Made by a program: the position numbers and the translations under genes
Shown: positions 9,046-18,754 of the stretch, one piece after another
How positions within the stretch are numbered: the stretch's first letter is position 1
How the letters are laid out: the number at the start of each line of letters is the position of its first letter
DNA from: Mortierella alpina
Lineage: Eukaryota; Mortierellomycota; Mortierellomycetes; Mortierellales; Mortierellaceae
DNA length: 64,000 nt
Direction: 5' to 3'
Assembly: GCA_029449245.1 (NCBI GenBank)
Contig: JANATF010000008.1
Location: 2,153,119-2,217,118, forward strand
The notes under the pieces: model-generated
What the model saw: the letters and a program-made list of their open reading frames with translations, nothing else
Told to the model about the DNA's origin: nothing
Databases searched by the model: none

Positions 9046-10619
9046 TGCTCTTCAGCTGCGGAACGTTCCTCCAGATATTCCTCGAGATCGACCTTGGAGA
9101 GATAGCACGCATATTCTCCAGCATTGTCGTCGTCGTCATACTGAGAAGCCCGGTACCATTGTTGAGCCATGAGGGTGCGGGGTCTGCGTGGGTTCGGGCA
9201 CTTGGACGAATAATGTCCGGTCTCATCACAGTTGTAACATTTGACGTTGGACATGTCCTTAGCTGGACGGGAGCTCAGTGGTGCGCCTGGGGTACGAGCA
9301 GGCTGATTCTTCTGTTGCTTGGTCATTAGGATGGTGAGAGCTCCGAGTTGATCAGTAACTGCTTTGAGGTCCTCATGCATGGAGTCCCATCGTCCTGTCC
9401 CTGTCGAGGATTGAGCTCGGTCCTTTTGCTTCTTAGCGGCTTCTCCATCGGTTGAGTTATATCCATCGTCCTCTGATTCTTCACAGTCCGATTCTCCTAC
9501 GGCTTTGGATGGCTTTCGTGCGAGTTCTACCTCGTTGTATCGAGAGCCCAATTCTCTCATATACTCCATGGCGGTCTGCCAGTCGCCTTGACGAAGCGCG
9601 ATATACCGTTGGTGCGTATCGTACAATCCAGCGGCATAGCAGGACAGTAATGACCTCTCGTCAGGTACCCGTCGAGCACGGGCACAGGCAGCACGGTGAA
9701 GGTCAACGCGGGTCTTGAATCGGACATTGTATTTTGCAATCCTCTCATTGGCTGTCTGAGGAAACTCTTGCAAGAAATCGATCTGAATTCGACGTCTGGC
9801 TTCATCCAAGTCCATGAATGTATCCGATAGATCGTCCATCAAAATCCGGTACGTCATGTTCCTTTCTCGAGCGCGGATACGGCACCATTCGCTGGCCTCG
9901 GTATGTTTCCCAACTGCGGACATGACCAGGCGGATGACTCCGGTACGGATAGCATTGTCGTCAATATTCGGATCACACACTTTGGCTCGGAACCAGTTGT
10001 CGAATCCTCTGATCCAGTCATCGGCATATTTGCCTTTCTTACGGCTCAAAGAGAATGTTGGCCCATCGTATGACTTGATCCTTTCGAGAGTGCGTCGGTA
10101 CAGATCAACGTCCATGGCATGGTAGTGCGGGTTCGCCTCTTCATTCTCTCTGGCCCGATGACGATCGACATCAGCTGGACGGGGAACTTGTCTTCCAACA
10201 GGACGTGCGGACTGCCTGGGAGCTCTCTGACTGAGACTTGCCTCTTGTTCATCGTCGGTGGTGTCATCGGCTACCAATGGCTTGGGAGTTCGCATGTTGT
10301 GGGGGCCTTGCAACTCTTCGTTCGGACGATTACGGCCTCCGTAATGTTGGCCAATGATGTTTGCGACTCCCTCGTGGATGCGTTTCTCCATGGCTCTCAT
10401 TTCATCTCTTATCTCGGTTCTCAAAGTTAATGACTGATTGTCGATAGCGACCGCCCAATCGGGACGCGGCTCGGGGTGAACCGGATTGGCGTCATCGAAA
10501 TCATCGAACACGGCGATATCAGCGGGGTTGCTGATTGGCTCGGTCTGGGTCACCTCCGGAACAAGATTGTTGGGAATGCTTGGCACAGAGGGGCCGTGGC
10601 GCATTCGGGGGTGACTCAT
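9036..10619 (-). CDS. Element C Gag
   Basis: A 527-residue Gag starting at a true ATG (MSHPRMRH). The N-terminal third is polar and acidic with an amphipathic helix (about residues 70-95). The middle (about 190-350) resembles a retrotransposon capsid domain, with tryptophans in WIRGFDNWFRAK. A charged linker follows, then one canonical CCHC zinc knuckle, CYNCDETGHYSSKC (CX2CX4HX4C), about 50 residues from the end. The stop TAA at 9036-9038 precedes pol in the -1 frame. Only 124 nt separate the ATG from the 5' LTR. Confidence 0.94.
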   Translation of the reverse strand: MSHPRMRHGPSVPSIPNNLVPEVTQTEPISNPADIAVFDDFDDANPVHPEPRPDWAVAIDNQSLTLRTEIRDEMRAMEKRIHEGVANIIGQHYGGRNRPNEELQGPHNMRTPKPLVADDTTDDEQEASLSQRAPRQSARPVGRQVPRPADVDRHRARENEEANPHYHAMDVDLYRRTLERIKSYDGPTFSLSRKKGKYADDWIRGFDNWFRAKVCDPNIDDNAIRTGVIRLVMSAVGKHTEASEWCRIRARERNMTYRILMDDLSDTFMDLDEARRRIQIDFLQEFPQTANERIAKYNVRFKTRVDLHRAACARARRVPDERSLLSCYAAGLYDTHQRYIALRQGDWQTAMEYMRELGSRYNEVELARKPSKAVGESDCEESEDDGYNSTDGEAAKKQKDRAQSSTGTGRWDSMHEDLKAVTDQLGALTILMTKQQKNQPARTPGAPLSSRPAKDMSNVKCYNCDETGHYSSKCPNPRRPRTLMAQQWYRASQYDDDDNAGEYACYLSKVDLEEYLEERSAAEEQDF

Positions 10620-10743
10620 CGGTTAGGTTCCGGCAGAGAATTTTTCCTGCGGTGTGATTGGTTCGTCGTGACCTCGGATGAGGAGTTTATTTTTGGCAAT
10701 TGATATCCAAGAAGGATTGCCCAGGTTCTCCACCAAGAAAACG
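10620..10743 (-). other. Element C leader and presumed primer-binding region
   Basis: 124 nt between the 5' LTR and the gag ATG. On the coding strand it begins CGTTTTCTTGGTGGAGAACC. A TGG that could start a tRNA-type primer site lies about 8 bases from the LTR. I could not match it to a named tRNA, nor find a complementary box in the LTR like that of element B. Confidence 0.45.
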
Positions 10744-11742
10744 TGTGGTGAAGTAACTCTAGTTCTGTAAAATAGACTACGGTCAACTCAAGAAGGTAAG
10801 ACTGCTCAGATACGAAATGACTAATGATAGAATCCCTTACGTTTGATCTTGCGATCGATCTCCGTTGGGGGCAATCGGCGGAAGCGTACCAAATGACTTG
10901 GTTGCTCTTGAGCCTGAGAATAAAAGGAAGACTATTCAAAATATAAGTATCTAACTGATAACAGGCTTAACAAACTTAAGAGAAACCGAGTGAACACTTA
11001 CTGTGAGGCCCGTTGGGGGGACTCAAGTCTCACAGGGTGTCTCTCGCAAGTGGGGGACAGGGAGAGAATCTATAACTACAAAAACTACAGAAACAACGGC
11101 ACACACAGGTTAGGGGCCTGTATAGACAAAGGGACTCCTTCTTGACTCCTGTGCCAAGGATAGTTCCAAATCCGAGGGGTACTGTTCTTGATCCTCCGAG
11201 AAGACACTCTATGTGATCATCTTCATACCTGGTGGAAGGCCTAGGGATACGGGCCTTGATGGTTCAGGATTTGTAGGAGAGGAGGGGGACGGTGGAGTGT
11301 CTCGGGACGGATTGGTGTAAAGAACAGAGGTTGGCTAAAGCACTATTCTCGTCTCTACTCTCACTCAAACGCTTATACCGTGTGCGGAGCGTCAAGTTGT
11401 GGCAGAGCAACACTAATCCTACTTTGGGGTGTCAGGGGGGTGAGGATGTGCGTAGGAACGTAGTTCTAAACTGTGCAATCGATGTAAAGGAAAACTTTGG
11501 GGAGGAAACAGACCCGGAACCTAAGTCCAAGTCTGGGTCTTCTTTTATGGGTTATAAATTTAGGGTGCTATACTGAAGCTATATAAAATTGATGTGTTCA
11601 TAAGGTCTATACTGAATAGAGAGGGCAGCAGGATTTTGATATTATAGAGGGAGGGCGGATGAACGATTGCCGGATCCTAGTGTCGCAGTGGTCCTGACTA
11701 TTTCCCTGCTCCTTGGGGCGGATCCAGCTCTGCTTCATCACA
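10744..11742 (-). repeat. Element C 5' LTR (999 bp)
   Basis: The second copy of the 999-bp repeat, directly followed on the right by the CCGG duplication and the resumed gag of element B. No difference from 2973-3971 was seen, so insertion was recent relative to the local mutation rate. Confidence 0.96.
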
Positions 11743-11746
11743 CCGG

Positions 11747-12205
11747 ATTGGCCTCAAAGAATCGGTCCAAGAAACCATGTCACGCCAGGAGGAACCGCGC
11801 ACGTTCTATGAGTTCTCTGATTTGGCTATTGAGATCGACACTCGCCAATATGGTTACTTTCTGCAAAGACAACCTGTTCGTTCCACAACAACCTTGAATA
11901 GCGCCCGCAACTCGACCCCTGTTTCCGTCCCGCGACCATTCGCTCCCGCCGCGTCCGTTGCCGCCCCGTCCATGGCCATGGACCTCAGCCAAGCCCAGCA
12001 CCGCCCTGTGAGCGCCGAAGAAAAACAGCGACGCAGAGATAACGATCTCTGTAGCTACTGTGGTTTGGAGGGACACTGGGTTAAGGAGTGTCCCACCAAA
12101 CCCGCGAACACCAGACTCGGTAACAAGGCTCAACACACTCTCTCTAGTGCCACCACTGCCAACACTAGCCCCTTCGTGTTCGATTTGGGAAACGACGACG
12201 CCTAG
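11747..12205 (+). pseudogene. Element B gag, C-terminal part with zinc knuckle
   Basis: The continuation of B Gag after element C, in phase with codon 252 at 2972. It begins with a GLKESVQE segment typical of the end of gypsy capsid domains. It passes through a Pro/Ala-rich linker and carries a canonical zinc knuckle, CSYCGLEGHWVKEC (CX2CX4HX4C). It stops at TAG 12203-12205. The last codons overlap the -1 frameshift signal, so most ribosomes would finish Gag here and a minority would enter pol. An internal ATG at 11777 is unlikely to be a real start. Confidence 0.92.
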
Positions 12206-12231
12206 TAAAGAGTGGAGAAGCCCATCTAGGC
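12187..12231 (+). promoter_or_regulatory. Element B programmed -1 ribosomal frameshift signal
   Basis: The heptamer G GGA AAC (12187-12193) lies exactly in the gag frame, with GGA and AAC as gag codons. This is the canonical X XXY YYZ arrangement, and the same heptamer is used by some retroviruses. A six-nucleotide spacer follows. Then GCCTAG (12200-12205, containing the gag stop) can pair with CTAGGC (12226-12231), a perfect 6-bp stem with a 20-nt loop. Slipping back one base gives a frame open without a stop through to the end of pol. Confidence 0.85.
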
Positions 12232-15200
12232 CAACTTTTCAATGTTTCTCCTGTTCACGACCCTATCCACGACTCCGCTCCCATCACCATTCCTGTCACT
12301 CTGTATTTCCAGGGGTCCTCCCTCCCCGTCAATGCCATGATTGATTCTGGGGCTACAATTTCCTTCATTCATCAGAACCTCGCCAAAGTACATCACCTAC
12401 CCATTGTCGATCAACAACTCAACATTGCCCTCGCCAATGGTACCATCCACTCTTCCCACCACTCCACTCGTCTTGTCATGCAATCCAGCCCAGAACATTT
12501 TGAAGTACATTCCTTTCAACTCATCACGCTCGGTAACTATTCTGTGATCCTTGGAATGGACTGGCTAAAAAAGCACAGCCCCTCCATCAACTGGGATCAG
12601 AGAACAGTGACTCTCGCCTGCACTCAAAATCACAACTTCTCTGCCTTGTCACATCTTGCTCGATCCACACTACCTACTTCTATCCTGCCCTTCGCCAGTC
12701 AAACACGCTCTGCTTCCCCTCCTCTAGTTCTCAAACCTGCACCAATTACTATCATTTACCCACCTGTGCCTGTCCCTGTCAGAAACCCAACTTCCATGGA
12801 TATTGCCCTGGTCAGCAACGCCAATTTCTGTCAATTGCTCAAGCAGGGACAGGGTGTAGGCTACATGATGGACATCTCTCAAGTCGAAGAATTGTCTACC
12901 GCGACTCTTAGTGATGATGAACCAACAATCCAGCTCCCTGAAAAATACGCTGAATACTCTCAAGTGTTCTCCAAGACTCAGGCGGACAAACTCCCGCCAC
13001 ACCGACCCTACGACCATAGTATTCCCATTGCAGAAGGCGCCAACGTACCTTTTGGGCCTGTCTACAATCTCTCGCAGACGGAGCTCAAGGCCCTACACGA
13101 ATATCTCAAAGAAAACCTGGCTAAAGGTTTCATTCGCCGCTCGGAATCCCCAGCCGGAGCGCCCATTCTCTTTGTCAAGAAAAAAGACGGTTCCCTTCGC
13201 CTTTGTGTCGATTACCGGGGACTTAACAAAATCACAACTCCCAATCGATGCCCTTTACCACTGATCTCCGAAACGTTTGACCAGTTAGGAAAAGCCAAGT
13301 ATTTTACCAAATTGGACATGCGTGGTGCCTACAACCTTCTCCGAATAGCGAAAGGCGACGAGTGGAAAACCGCGTTTCGCTGTCGTTACGGTCACTTTGA
13401 GTATCAAGTCATGCCATTCGGGCTCATGAATGCCCCAGGAACCTTCCAAGCGTTCGTGAACGACGTCCTGCGCGACTACTTGGATGATTTTGTTGTTGTC
13501 TACCTTGACGATATTCTCATATATTCCGAATCACTTGACGAGCACACCGCACAAGTCAAAAAGGTCCTCAAGAAATTAGAAGCTGCGGGCATCTGTCTGA
13601 AACTCGAGAAATGTGCGTTCGATAAGCAAGAGGTCTCGTTCCTGGGATTCATCATTGGTGTTAACGGCATCTCGATGGATCCTGCCAAGGTGGCCGCCAT
13701 TCAAGAATGGGCTACCCCTAAATCAGCTTTTGACATTCAGGTGTTCCTCGGACTCGCTAACTTCTACCGCCGCTTCGTCAAGAACTACTCCAAAGTAGCC
13801 ACCCCTCTCACCACTCTGCTCAAGAAGAATGCCAAGTTCATTTGGTCAAGAGCCGCGCAAGACGCTTTTGAAGAACTCAAAGCTCGTTTGATGTCTGGCC
13901 CGATCCTCCGTCACTTTGATCACACAAAAGCGTGTGTCATCGAAGTCGATGCCTCCGACTACGCCCTCGGAGGAGTTTGCAGCCAATATGATGACGATGA
14001 CCACCTCCACCCTGTTGCCTTCTACTCCAGAAAACTCCTGCCTGCGGAAATGAATTACCAGATCTATGACAAAGAACTGTTAGCCATTGTGTGCGCCTTC
14101 AAGCACTGGCGACACTACCTTGAGTTCTCAGCCTCTACCACAGTCGTCCTTACTGACCACCGCAATCTGGAATATTTTACAACCACCCGCAACCTTAGCC
14201 GTCGCCAGGTCCGCTGGTCTGAAGTCCTATCGGACTATAATTTTGTCATCAAATACCGCCCTGGCTCGCAGAACGCTGCGGCTGACTCTTTGTCTCGGAG
14301 AGACAAACCTGAGGAGGGGAGTGCGGCTGCACTAAGCAAGACCGCCTTAACCCTCCTGCCACCAATTCAATTTTTGAATGCCCTACAAGCCCTGCCGCTG
14401 CTCCCAGAGAAGTCAGCCATTCAAGAATTAATTACGCATTCACTTCCTAACGACCCTACATTCAGCGCGATCCTTGCTGAGAACCTTGAGACGCCAGACC
14501 CCGACGGCCTCTACTCTGTCCAGGACGGCCTTCTACTACATGACGGCCTGGTCTGTGTCCCCGACGACCCGGATCTCAAGAAAATGATCCTTGAAGAATG
14601 CCACGATTCTCCCACTGCGGGGCACTTTGGTATTACTAAAACATTTGATCTTGTCTCTCGCACGTTCTTTTGGCCCAGCATGCGACAATATATCAAGAAT
14701 TACGTCGGTGGATGCGATATTTGCCAACGTAGCAAGTCAAGCAATCACAAGCCGTATGGCCTCCTGCAATCCTTGCCGATCCCTGATCGGCCCTGGTCCT
14801 CGATCTCCGTAGACTTTATCACTCAACTGCCCGCCTCCAAGGGCTACACCGCGATATGTGTCTTCGTCGATCGATTCACGAAGATGGCTCACTTTGCCCC
14901 TACCACAGATACCGTGGACGCGGAGGGTACCGTGCAGCTCTTCTTGGAAAAAGTCTTCGCCGCCCACGGTCTTCCAGACGATGTCGTCTCCGATAGAGGC
15001 GTCACCTTCACTTCTAAGTTCACTAAGACAGTCTTCAAGGCTCTCCAGATCGAGCAGAACCTCTCTACTGCATTCCATCCTAGGACTGACGGCCAGACTG
15101 AGAGAGTCAACTCGATTCTCGAGCAGTACCTACGCTGTTATATCGACTATCAACAGTCAAACTGGAGCACTTTACTCCCGCTCGCCGAGTTCACTTACAA

Positions 15201-15882
15201 CAACACGGAACACTCGTCCACGAAGACAACTCCTTTCTTCGCTAACTTTGGTTTCCACCCCAAGTTCTCAGTTACCGTACCCCGGGTGACTAAGGACAAC
15301 ATCCCTTGCCCTGACCACATCAAGGCTCTTCTAGACATTCATTCTGAGATGAAGTTCAACATCCAGTCTGCGAATGAAAGACACGCCCGACATTTTGATA
15401 CCAAAACAATAGCTCAGCCTGATTTCAGTGTTGGCGACAAAGTCTGGTTAGACGCCCGAAATCTCCGTACCGAGCGGGCAGCCAAGAAACTTGACTACAA
15501 ACGAGTTGGCCCTTTTCAAATACTCGAGAAGGTTGGAACTCGCTCATACCGCCTGGATCTCCCAAGTACCATGAAGATCCACCCGATCTTCCACGTCGGC
15601 CTCCTCGAGCGTTTCCGCCAAGATACGATCCCGGGTCGGACACCTAAACCTCTACCTCCACTCGTCGTTGCTGGAGAAGAGGAGTTCGAAGTCGAAGCCA
15701 TCCTAGACTCCAAAGTGGCCCGTGGCAGACTCCTCTACCATGTCCACTGGAAAGGCTACCCCATATCTGCTCGCACTTGGGAGCCTGCTGAGTTGGTTCA
15801 AGGCGCCCCGAGACTCATCAAGCAGTTTCATCATGCTCACCCTCACAAACCCGGCCCTACGCTTCGCGGAGCTCAGCCCTAA
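12193..15882 (+). CDS. Element B pol polyprotein with C-terminal chromodomain
   Basis: Entered by -1 frameshifting, the frame is open from 12187 to the TAA at 15880-15882, about 1229 residues beyond the shift. The ATG at 12337 falls inside the protease and is not the natural start. Order: retropepsin (IDSGATISF); RT with YLDD; RNase H (EVDASDYALGG, YDKELLAIV, TDHRNLEYF). The integrase has an HHCC site ending CDICQ, a core with SVDFITQLP, VVSDRG and TDGQTERVN, and a GPY/F module (VGPFQILEKVG). A chromodomain follows at the end (FEVEAILDSK ... YHVHWKGYP ... WEP). Chromodomains in this group are thought to steer integration toward particular chromatin. No residue expected for catalysis is missing. 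Confidence 0.96.
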   Translation, partial: RRRLVKSGEAHLGQLFNVSPVHDPIHDSAPITIPVTLYFQGSSLPVNAMIDSGATISFIHQNLAKVHHLPIVDQQLNIALANGTIHSSHHSTRLVMQSSPEHFEVHSFQLITLGNYSVILGMDWLKKHSPSINWDQRTVTLACTQNHNFSALSHLARSTLPTSILPFASQTRSASPPLVLKPAPITIIYPPVPVPVRNPTSMDIALVSNANFCQLLKQGQGVGYMMDISQVEELSTATLSDDEPTIQLPEKYAEYSQVFSKTQADKLPPHRPYDHSIPIAEGANVPFGPVYNLSQTELKALHEYLKENLAKGFIRRSESPAGAPILFVKKKDGSLRLCVDYRGLNKITTPNRCPLPLISETFDQLGKAKYFTKLDMRGAYNLLRIAKGDEWKTAFRCRYGHFEYQVMPFGLMNAPGTFQAFVNDVLRDYLDDFVVVYLDDILIYSESLDEHTAQVKKVLKKLEAAGICLKLEKCAFDKQEVSFLGFIIGVNGISMDPAKVAAIQEWATPKSAFDIQVFLGLANFYRRFVKNYSKVATPLTTLLKKNAKFIWSRAAQDAFEELKARLMSGPILRHFDHTKACVIEVDASDYALGGVCSQYDDDDHLHPVAFYSRKLLPAEMNYQIYDKELLAIVCAFKHWRHYLEFSASTTVVLTDHRNLEYFTTTRNLSRRQVRWSEVLSDYNFVIKYRPGSQNAAADSLSRRDKPEEGSAAALSKTALTLLPPIQFLNALQALPLLPEKSAIQELITHSLPNDPTFSAILAENLETPDPDGLYSVQDGLLLHDGLVCVPDDPDLKKMILEECHDSPTAGHFGITKTFDLVSRTFFWPSMRQYIKNYVGGCDICQRSKSSNHKPYGLLQSLPIPDRPWSSISVDFITQLPASKGYTAICVFVDRFTKMAHFAPTTDTVDAEGTVQLFLEKVFAAHGLPDDVVSDRGVTFTSKFTKTVFKALQIEQNLSTAFHPRTDGQTERVNSILEQYLRCYIDYQQSNWSTLLPLAEFTYNNTEHSSTKTTPFFANFGFHPKFSVTVPRVTKDNIPCPDHIKALLDIHSEMKFNIQSANERHARHFDTKTIAQPDFSVGDKVWLDARNLRTERAAKKLDYKRVGPFQILEKVGTRSYRLDLPSTMKIHPIFHVGLLERFRQDTIPGRTPKPLPPLVVAGEEEFEVEAILDSKVARGRLLYHVHWKGYPISARTWEPAELVQGAPRLIKQFHHAHPHKPGPTLRGAQP

Positions 15883-15892
15883 ATGGGGGGGT
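15880..15892 (+). promoter_or_regulatory. Element B polypurine tract
   Basis: AAATGGGGGGGT directly precedes the 3' LTR and overlaps the pol stop codon. This is the expected position and composition for the plus-strand DNA primer. Confidence 0.85.
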
Positions 15893-16220
15893 TGTCGCGT
15901 ACTCGGCCCTAGGATAAGCGTAGTATCCTAGGTCAAGCCTTATTTCGCCTTTTAATGCCTTATCGACATGCGCCCCCTTTTTACTGAATGCCTTGAATTA
16001 TGTCCTGACCGGTGACTATGGGTCAAAGCGGCATTACGCGCTGGGCTCAGTGTTTAGTATATATAGTCTGTAGTTCCCTCTGTACAGTTGCTCTTTACCT
16101 AGTAACTTGAATACATCCTTGATCATACCCTGAACCCTCCTGTCTTGCCACTTCCCTTGTCCCTTCCCTCCTGCCCTTGTGAAAGGTCATCCTGTCCTTG
16201 CCCTGCCTAGATTCACGACA
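15893..16220 (+). repeat. Element B 3' LTR (328 bp)
   Basis: The second copy of the B LTR, TGTCG to CGACA, followed by the duplication GTAGC (16221-16225) and the resumed element A. A minus-strand frame of A gag appears to run about 40 codons into this LTR, but that is read-through of the insertion and not coding. Confidence 0.95.
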
Positions 16221-18196
16221 GTAGCTATTGCGCGGTATTTCAGCATTGCCTTTCAACACCTCGTCAATGTATTTCATGAACGCTTTTTTCTCAGCTTTGA
16301 ATTGAGGCGTAAGTTCCGCCGCTGGTGTTTCTAATGGTAGCAAGGACGGTTTTTTGTCGGGAATGGGCTGTGGAAGACACTGGGCGTTTTCACGACCATC
16401 CGAGATGCCGCCAATAGAGAAGCCAAGTTCATGAAAAATGTCCATTCCAATAACAAAATCAAAGTCTAGATCAAACACTTCTAGAGCTGTAAGGATAGAA
16501 TGCTCATTACATCTGATCTCAATAGGCTCTGTCTCGCCGGTGCGGTCACCGAACTTGTTTTTGTCACCCAAGCGGATTTTTCCTTGAGCCGGATTCACAT
16601 GCAGATTGGCTTTTTGGACAAGACCTCGATCGACGAAAGACTTAGAAGCGCCTGTGTCTAGTAGTGCATCATAAATGGTGTTTTCAAATTCCAATGGAAC
16701 AATAATACGTTTACTTTTTGCATCGATCGCCGTCATTGCAGAGTATGTGATGGTTTCGAGATTGTCAGTGGCAAGGTTATTAATGGTCAGTTTATTGTAG
16801 ATACTATCTAGGTACTGCAGATCATTGTCTATTCTTATTTCTTCCGGTGTCCTTGTATCCTCCTCTTCGTCAGTGAAGATGGAATCAGACAGGTGTGCAA
16901 TGGATTCCAATGCTGGGTCTGGGTTGCAAATTTCTTCATGCTGATAGGATGAATCGGAAGTGGATAGAGAGAGAGCATTAATTGTCAGAGGTGTTCTGGG
17001 AGAGACATGTATGGAATTTGAGCCAGTGCTAAGTTTCAGCTTACTTTGGGCGTTGCCATTATTGTCCTTGTTCTCTCCATTGCCGTTATTGACCCATCTT
17101 CTGTTCTGCGATCTTTGATTGTTGTTGTTGTTGGTATTGAAAATCCTATTGTTGTTATTATTGTTGCGGAAGGGGTGGTGTCGAACCATGCTATTGCTGT
17201 TGTTTGATGCCTGATCCTGGTTGGTACCCATAGATCTGGCAGCTTGGCTGTTGCATTCCTCGGCTCTGTGCCCTGGTCTTCCGCAATTATTGCACTCAAT
17301 GTGATCTTCTGTAGTGTGTCTGCCTCGACAGATGTTGCAGCGAGTCTGACGGTTTGGTCTGGTAGCCGATCGAGCTCCAATGATGGGAGTCTTGCTGACT
17401 GAGCCACTGGTGGGTTCCGCAGGCAAGTTGTCCGGTCCAAGACACTTGGACAAGATGTCGCAGAAGGTTGCAACAGTTGTGGGATCTTCCATGTTGTTAC
17501 CCGATCGAATGACATTCCTGACCGTGGACGGTAGCGAACTGAGAAGGTGATTCACGAGATAAGTGGTATCACCTGTGACTTGAAACTGGTTCACTTTCTT
17601 CTGGACGCGTAGTGCAAAGGTCTTCCAGCTTTCATGTGCGAGTCGTCCAATTGTGGCCATGTCTCGGAGGCTTTGCTCACGTTCCTCAGGTGTGATGCAG
17701 GCCCTGAGAAACACGCGCTCTAGAGTGTCGACATCGTAACGCTTCACGGGTTCCTTCTTGAGTGCCTCATTAAAAGCGTCGACATCCTCCTCGCGATTGA
17801 TCAGTAGTCCCAAGTAGCGTGCGCCATCGTGCAGGAGTGCCTCAGGATTGATTGCTGGTACAACTTGTCTTTTAAATGTTTCAATGTACTGCTGCGTGTT
17901 GGCGATTCCTCCTGGACCACGGAAGCGAGGCCAGTGATTGGGGATGTTGAGGAATGCTGGTTGCTGGTACGACCGGTTCCCGTTTGTTTTGGAGGACGTA
18001 AAAGATTCCTGTGATTGGCGTTGCGCATTGGGATCCGTGCCGCCCATTCTGGTTGAGGCTGCGAGGATGGTGTCATAGGCATCGATAATTGACTTGAGGT
18101 CCTTTATCTTGGCGGCTCGAGCATGAAGGATTTTCTGCATGTCCGGCAATCGGGACTCGTATTTATCGGCTTGACTGGGATTCTGTTGTATATGTC
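16221..18196 (-). pseudogene. Element A Gag and protease region (5' part truncated)
   Basis: A minus-strand frame open from the element F junction to the B insertion site, continuing in phase at 1834. An early segment, LHARAAKIKDLK, precedes a capsid-like domain (about 80-250). Then comes a cysteine/histidine cluster, CNICRGRH followed by the canonical knuckle CNNCGRPGHRAEEC. An Asn-rich linker is encoded by AAC/AAT runs near 17040-17180. Last is a retropepsin with the standard DTG active site (LLDTGASKSF). The first ATG in the frame is at 18131, but the frame is open upstream to the F LTR, so the true start was lost. Gag and pol appear to share one frame. Confidence 0.88.
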
Positions 18197-18296
18197 TGTA
18201 GCAGGGGTCAGGTCAAGTAGGTGGAAAAGGAATGTATTTACAGGTATCGTACTACTCTACTCTATATAGTCGTTGTGACTGGACACTACTGTTACA
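18197..18296 (-). repeat. Element F 3' LTR (100 bp)
   Basis: On the plus strand it runs from TGTAGCAG to CTGTTACA, an 8-bp inverted repeat with one mismatch. On the coding strand it begins immediately after the purine tract AAGGGGAAGG and contains TATATAG. At 100 bp it is exceptionally short for an LTR. The partner LTR is not in the window, so the boundary rests on the inverted ends and the abutting gag frame of element A. Confidence 0.72.
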
Positions 18297-18754
18297 CCTT
18301 CCCCTTTTAAAAATGGATCCCATGTGCTGTTTTAAATTCTTCAACCAACTCGAGGCAATGAGAGAGGTTGCCGAGTGGTTCCCAGGTGGCGGAGCTGCGA
18401 GGGTAACCCTTCCAAAGGATGAGGAACTGGTGTTGACGGCGGTAGCGTCTGTACTCAAGGATGCCTTCAGCCTCGTACTCCTCTTCGCCGTCAATGATTT
18501 CTGGTGGAGGCCTGGCGGGTGCTCGTGGTCCAAGGGCTTCTGGTGAAGGCTTATAATCTTGGAAGCGGTCCACGTGGAACACATCGTGAATCTTCATGGT
18601 CGGCGGTAGCTCAACACGAAATGAGACCGGCGAGTGTTGCTCCAACAGCGTATAGGGTCCGATGAAACGAGGTTGTAATTTGCGTGAGGGCTGGTTTTGG
18701 TCCGCGGCGACTGTGATATGGTCCGTGTTCAGTAACACCTGATCTCCAACCTTG
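18297..18754 (-). pseudogene. Element F pol C-terminus with chromodomain (truncated)
   Basis: About 148 codons of the very end of a gypsy pol. There is a GDQVLL segment, a GPY/F-type module (FIGPYTLLEQ), the conserved IHDVFHVDR strand, and a chromodomain (YEAEGILEYR ... FLILWKGYP ... WEP). It is clearly related to the end of element E pol. A TAA stop at 18307-18309 precedes the polypurine tract AAGGGGAAGG (18297-18306). The upstream part is cut off at 18754 by the left LTR of element G, so the fragment cannot function. Confidence 0.9.

Larger units (their letters stand above)
2973..11742 (-). mobile_element. Element C: intact non-chromodomain Ty3/gypsy retrotransposon
   Basis: An 8,770-bp minus-strand element with two 999-bp LTRs that appear identical. 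Gag is 527 codons and pol 1534 codons, both without internal stops. It lies in the gag of element B, flanked by a 4-bp duplication, CCGG (2969-2972 and 11743-11746). It is the youngest layer of the left-hand nest. Related but decayed copies lie at 31320-33067 and 37126-38125, so this family has been active here repeatedly. Pol ends soon after the GPY/F-like integrase tail and has no chromodomain, unlike B, E, F and G. Confidence 0.95.
1840..16220 (+). mobile_element. Element B: chromodomain-bearing Ty3/gypsy retrotransposon, interrupted by element C
   Basis: B is a complete plus-strand LTR retrotransposon bounded by 328-bp LTRs that look identical and begin TGTCG and end CGACA. It has a 5-bp target duplication, GTAGC. 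The order is LTR, self-complementary primer site, gag, a -1 frameshift signal, pol (protease, RT, RNase H, integrase, chromodomain), polypurine tract, LTR. This order and the chromodomain place it among chromoviruses (the Tf1/sushi side of Metaviridae). Its gag is split at 2972/11747 by element C. Without C every frame is open, so B was probably competent until C landed. Identical LTRs suggest that B itself inserted recently. Confidence 0.95.
1..18196 (-). mobile_element. Element A: Ty3/gypsy retrotransposon, truncated and split by element B
   Basis: This is the oldest layer of the nest. It is read on the minus strand from 18196 down to 16221, and continues from 1834 to position 1 and beyond the window. 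Element B sits between the two parts, flanked by the 5-bp duplication GTAGC (1835-1839 and 16221-16225). Taking out B and one duplication copy keeps the frame open across the junction, so A was not frameshifted there before B landed. The right (5') end is cut in gag by element F, whose LTR abuts it at 18197. Neither of A's own LTRs is in the window. Confidence 0.88.
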
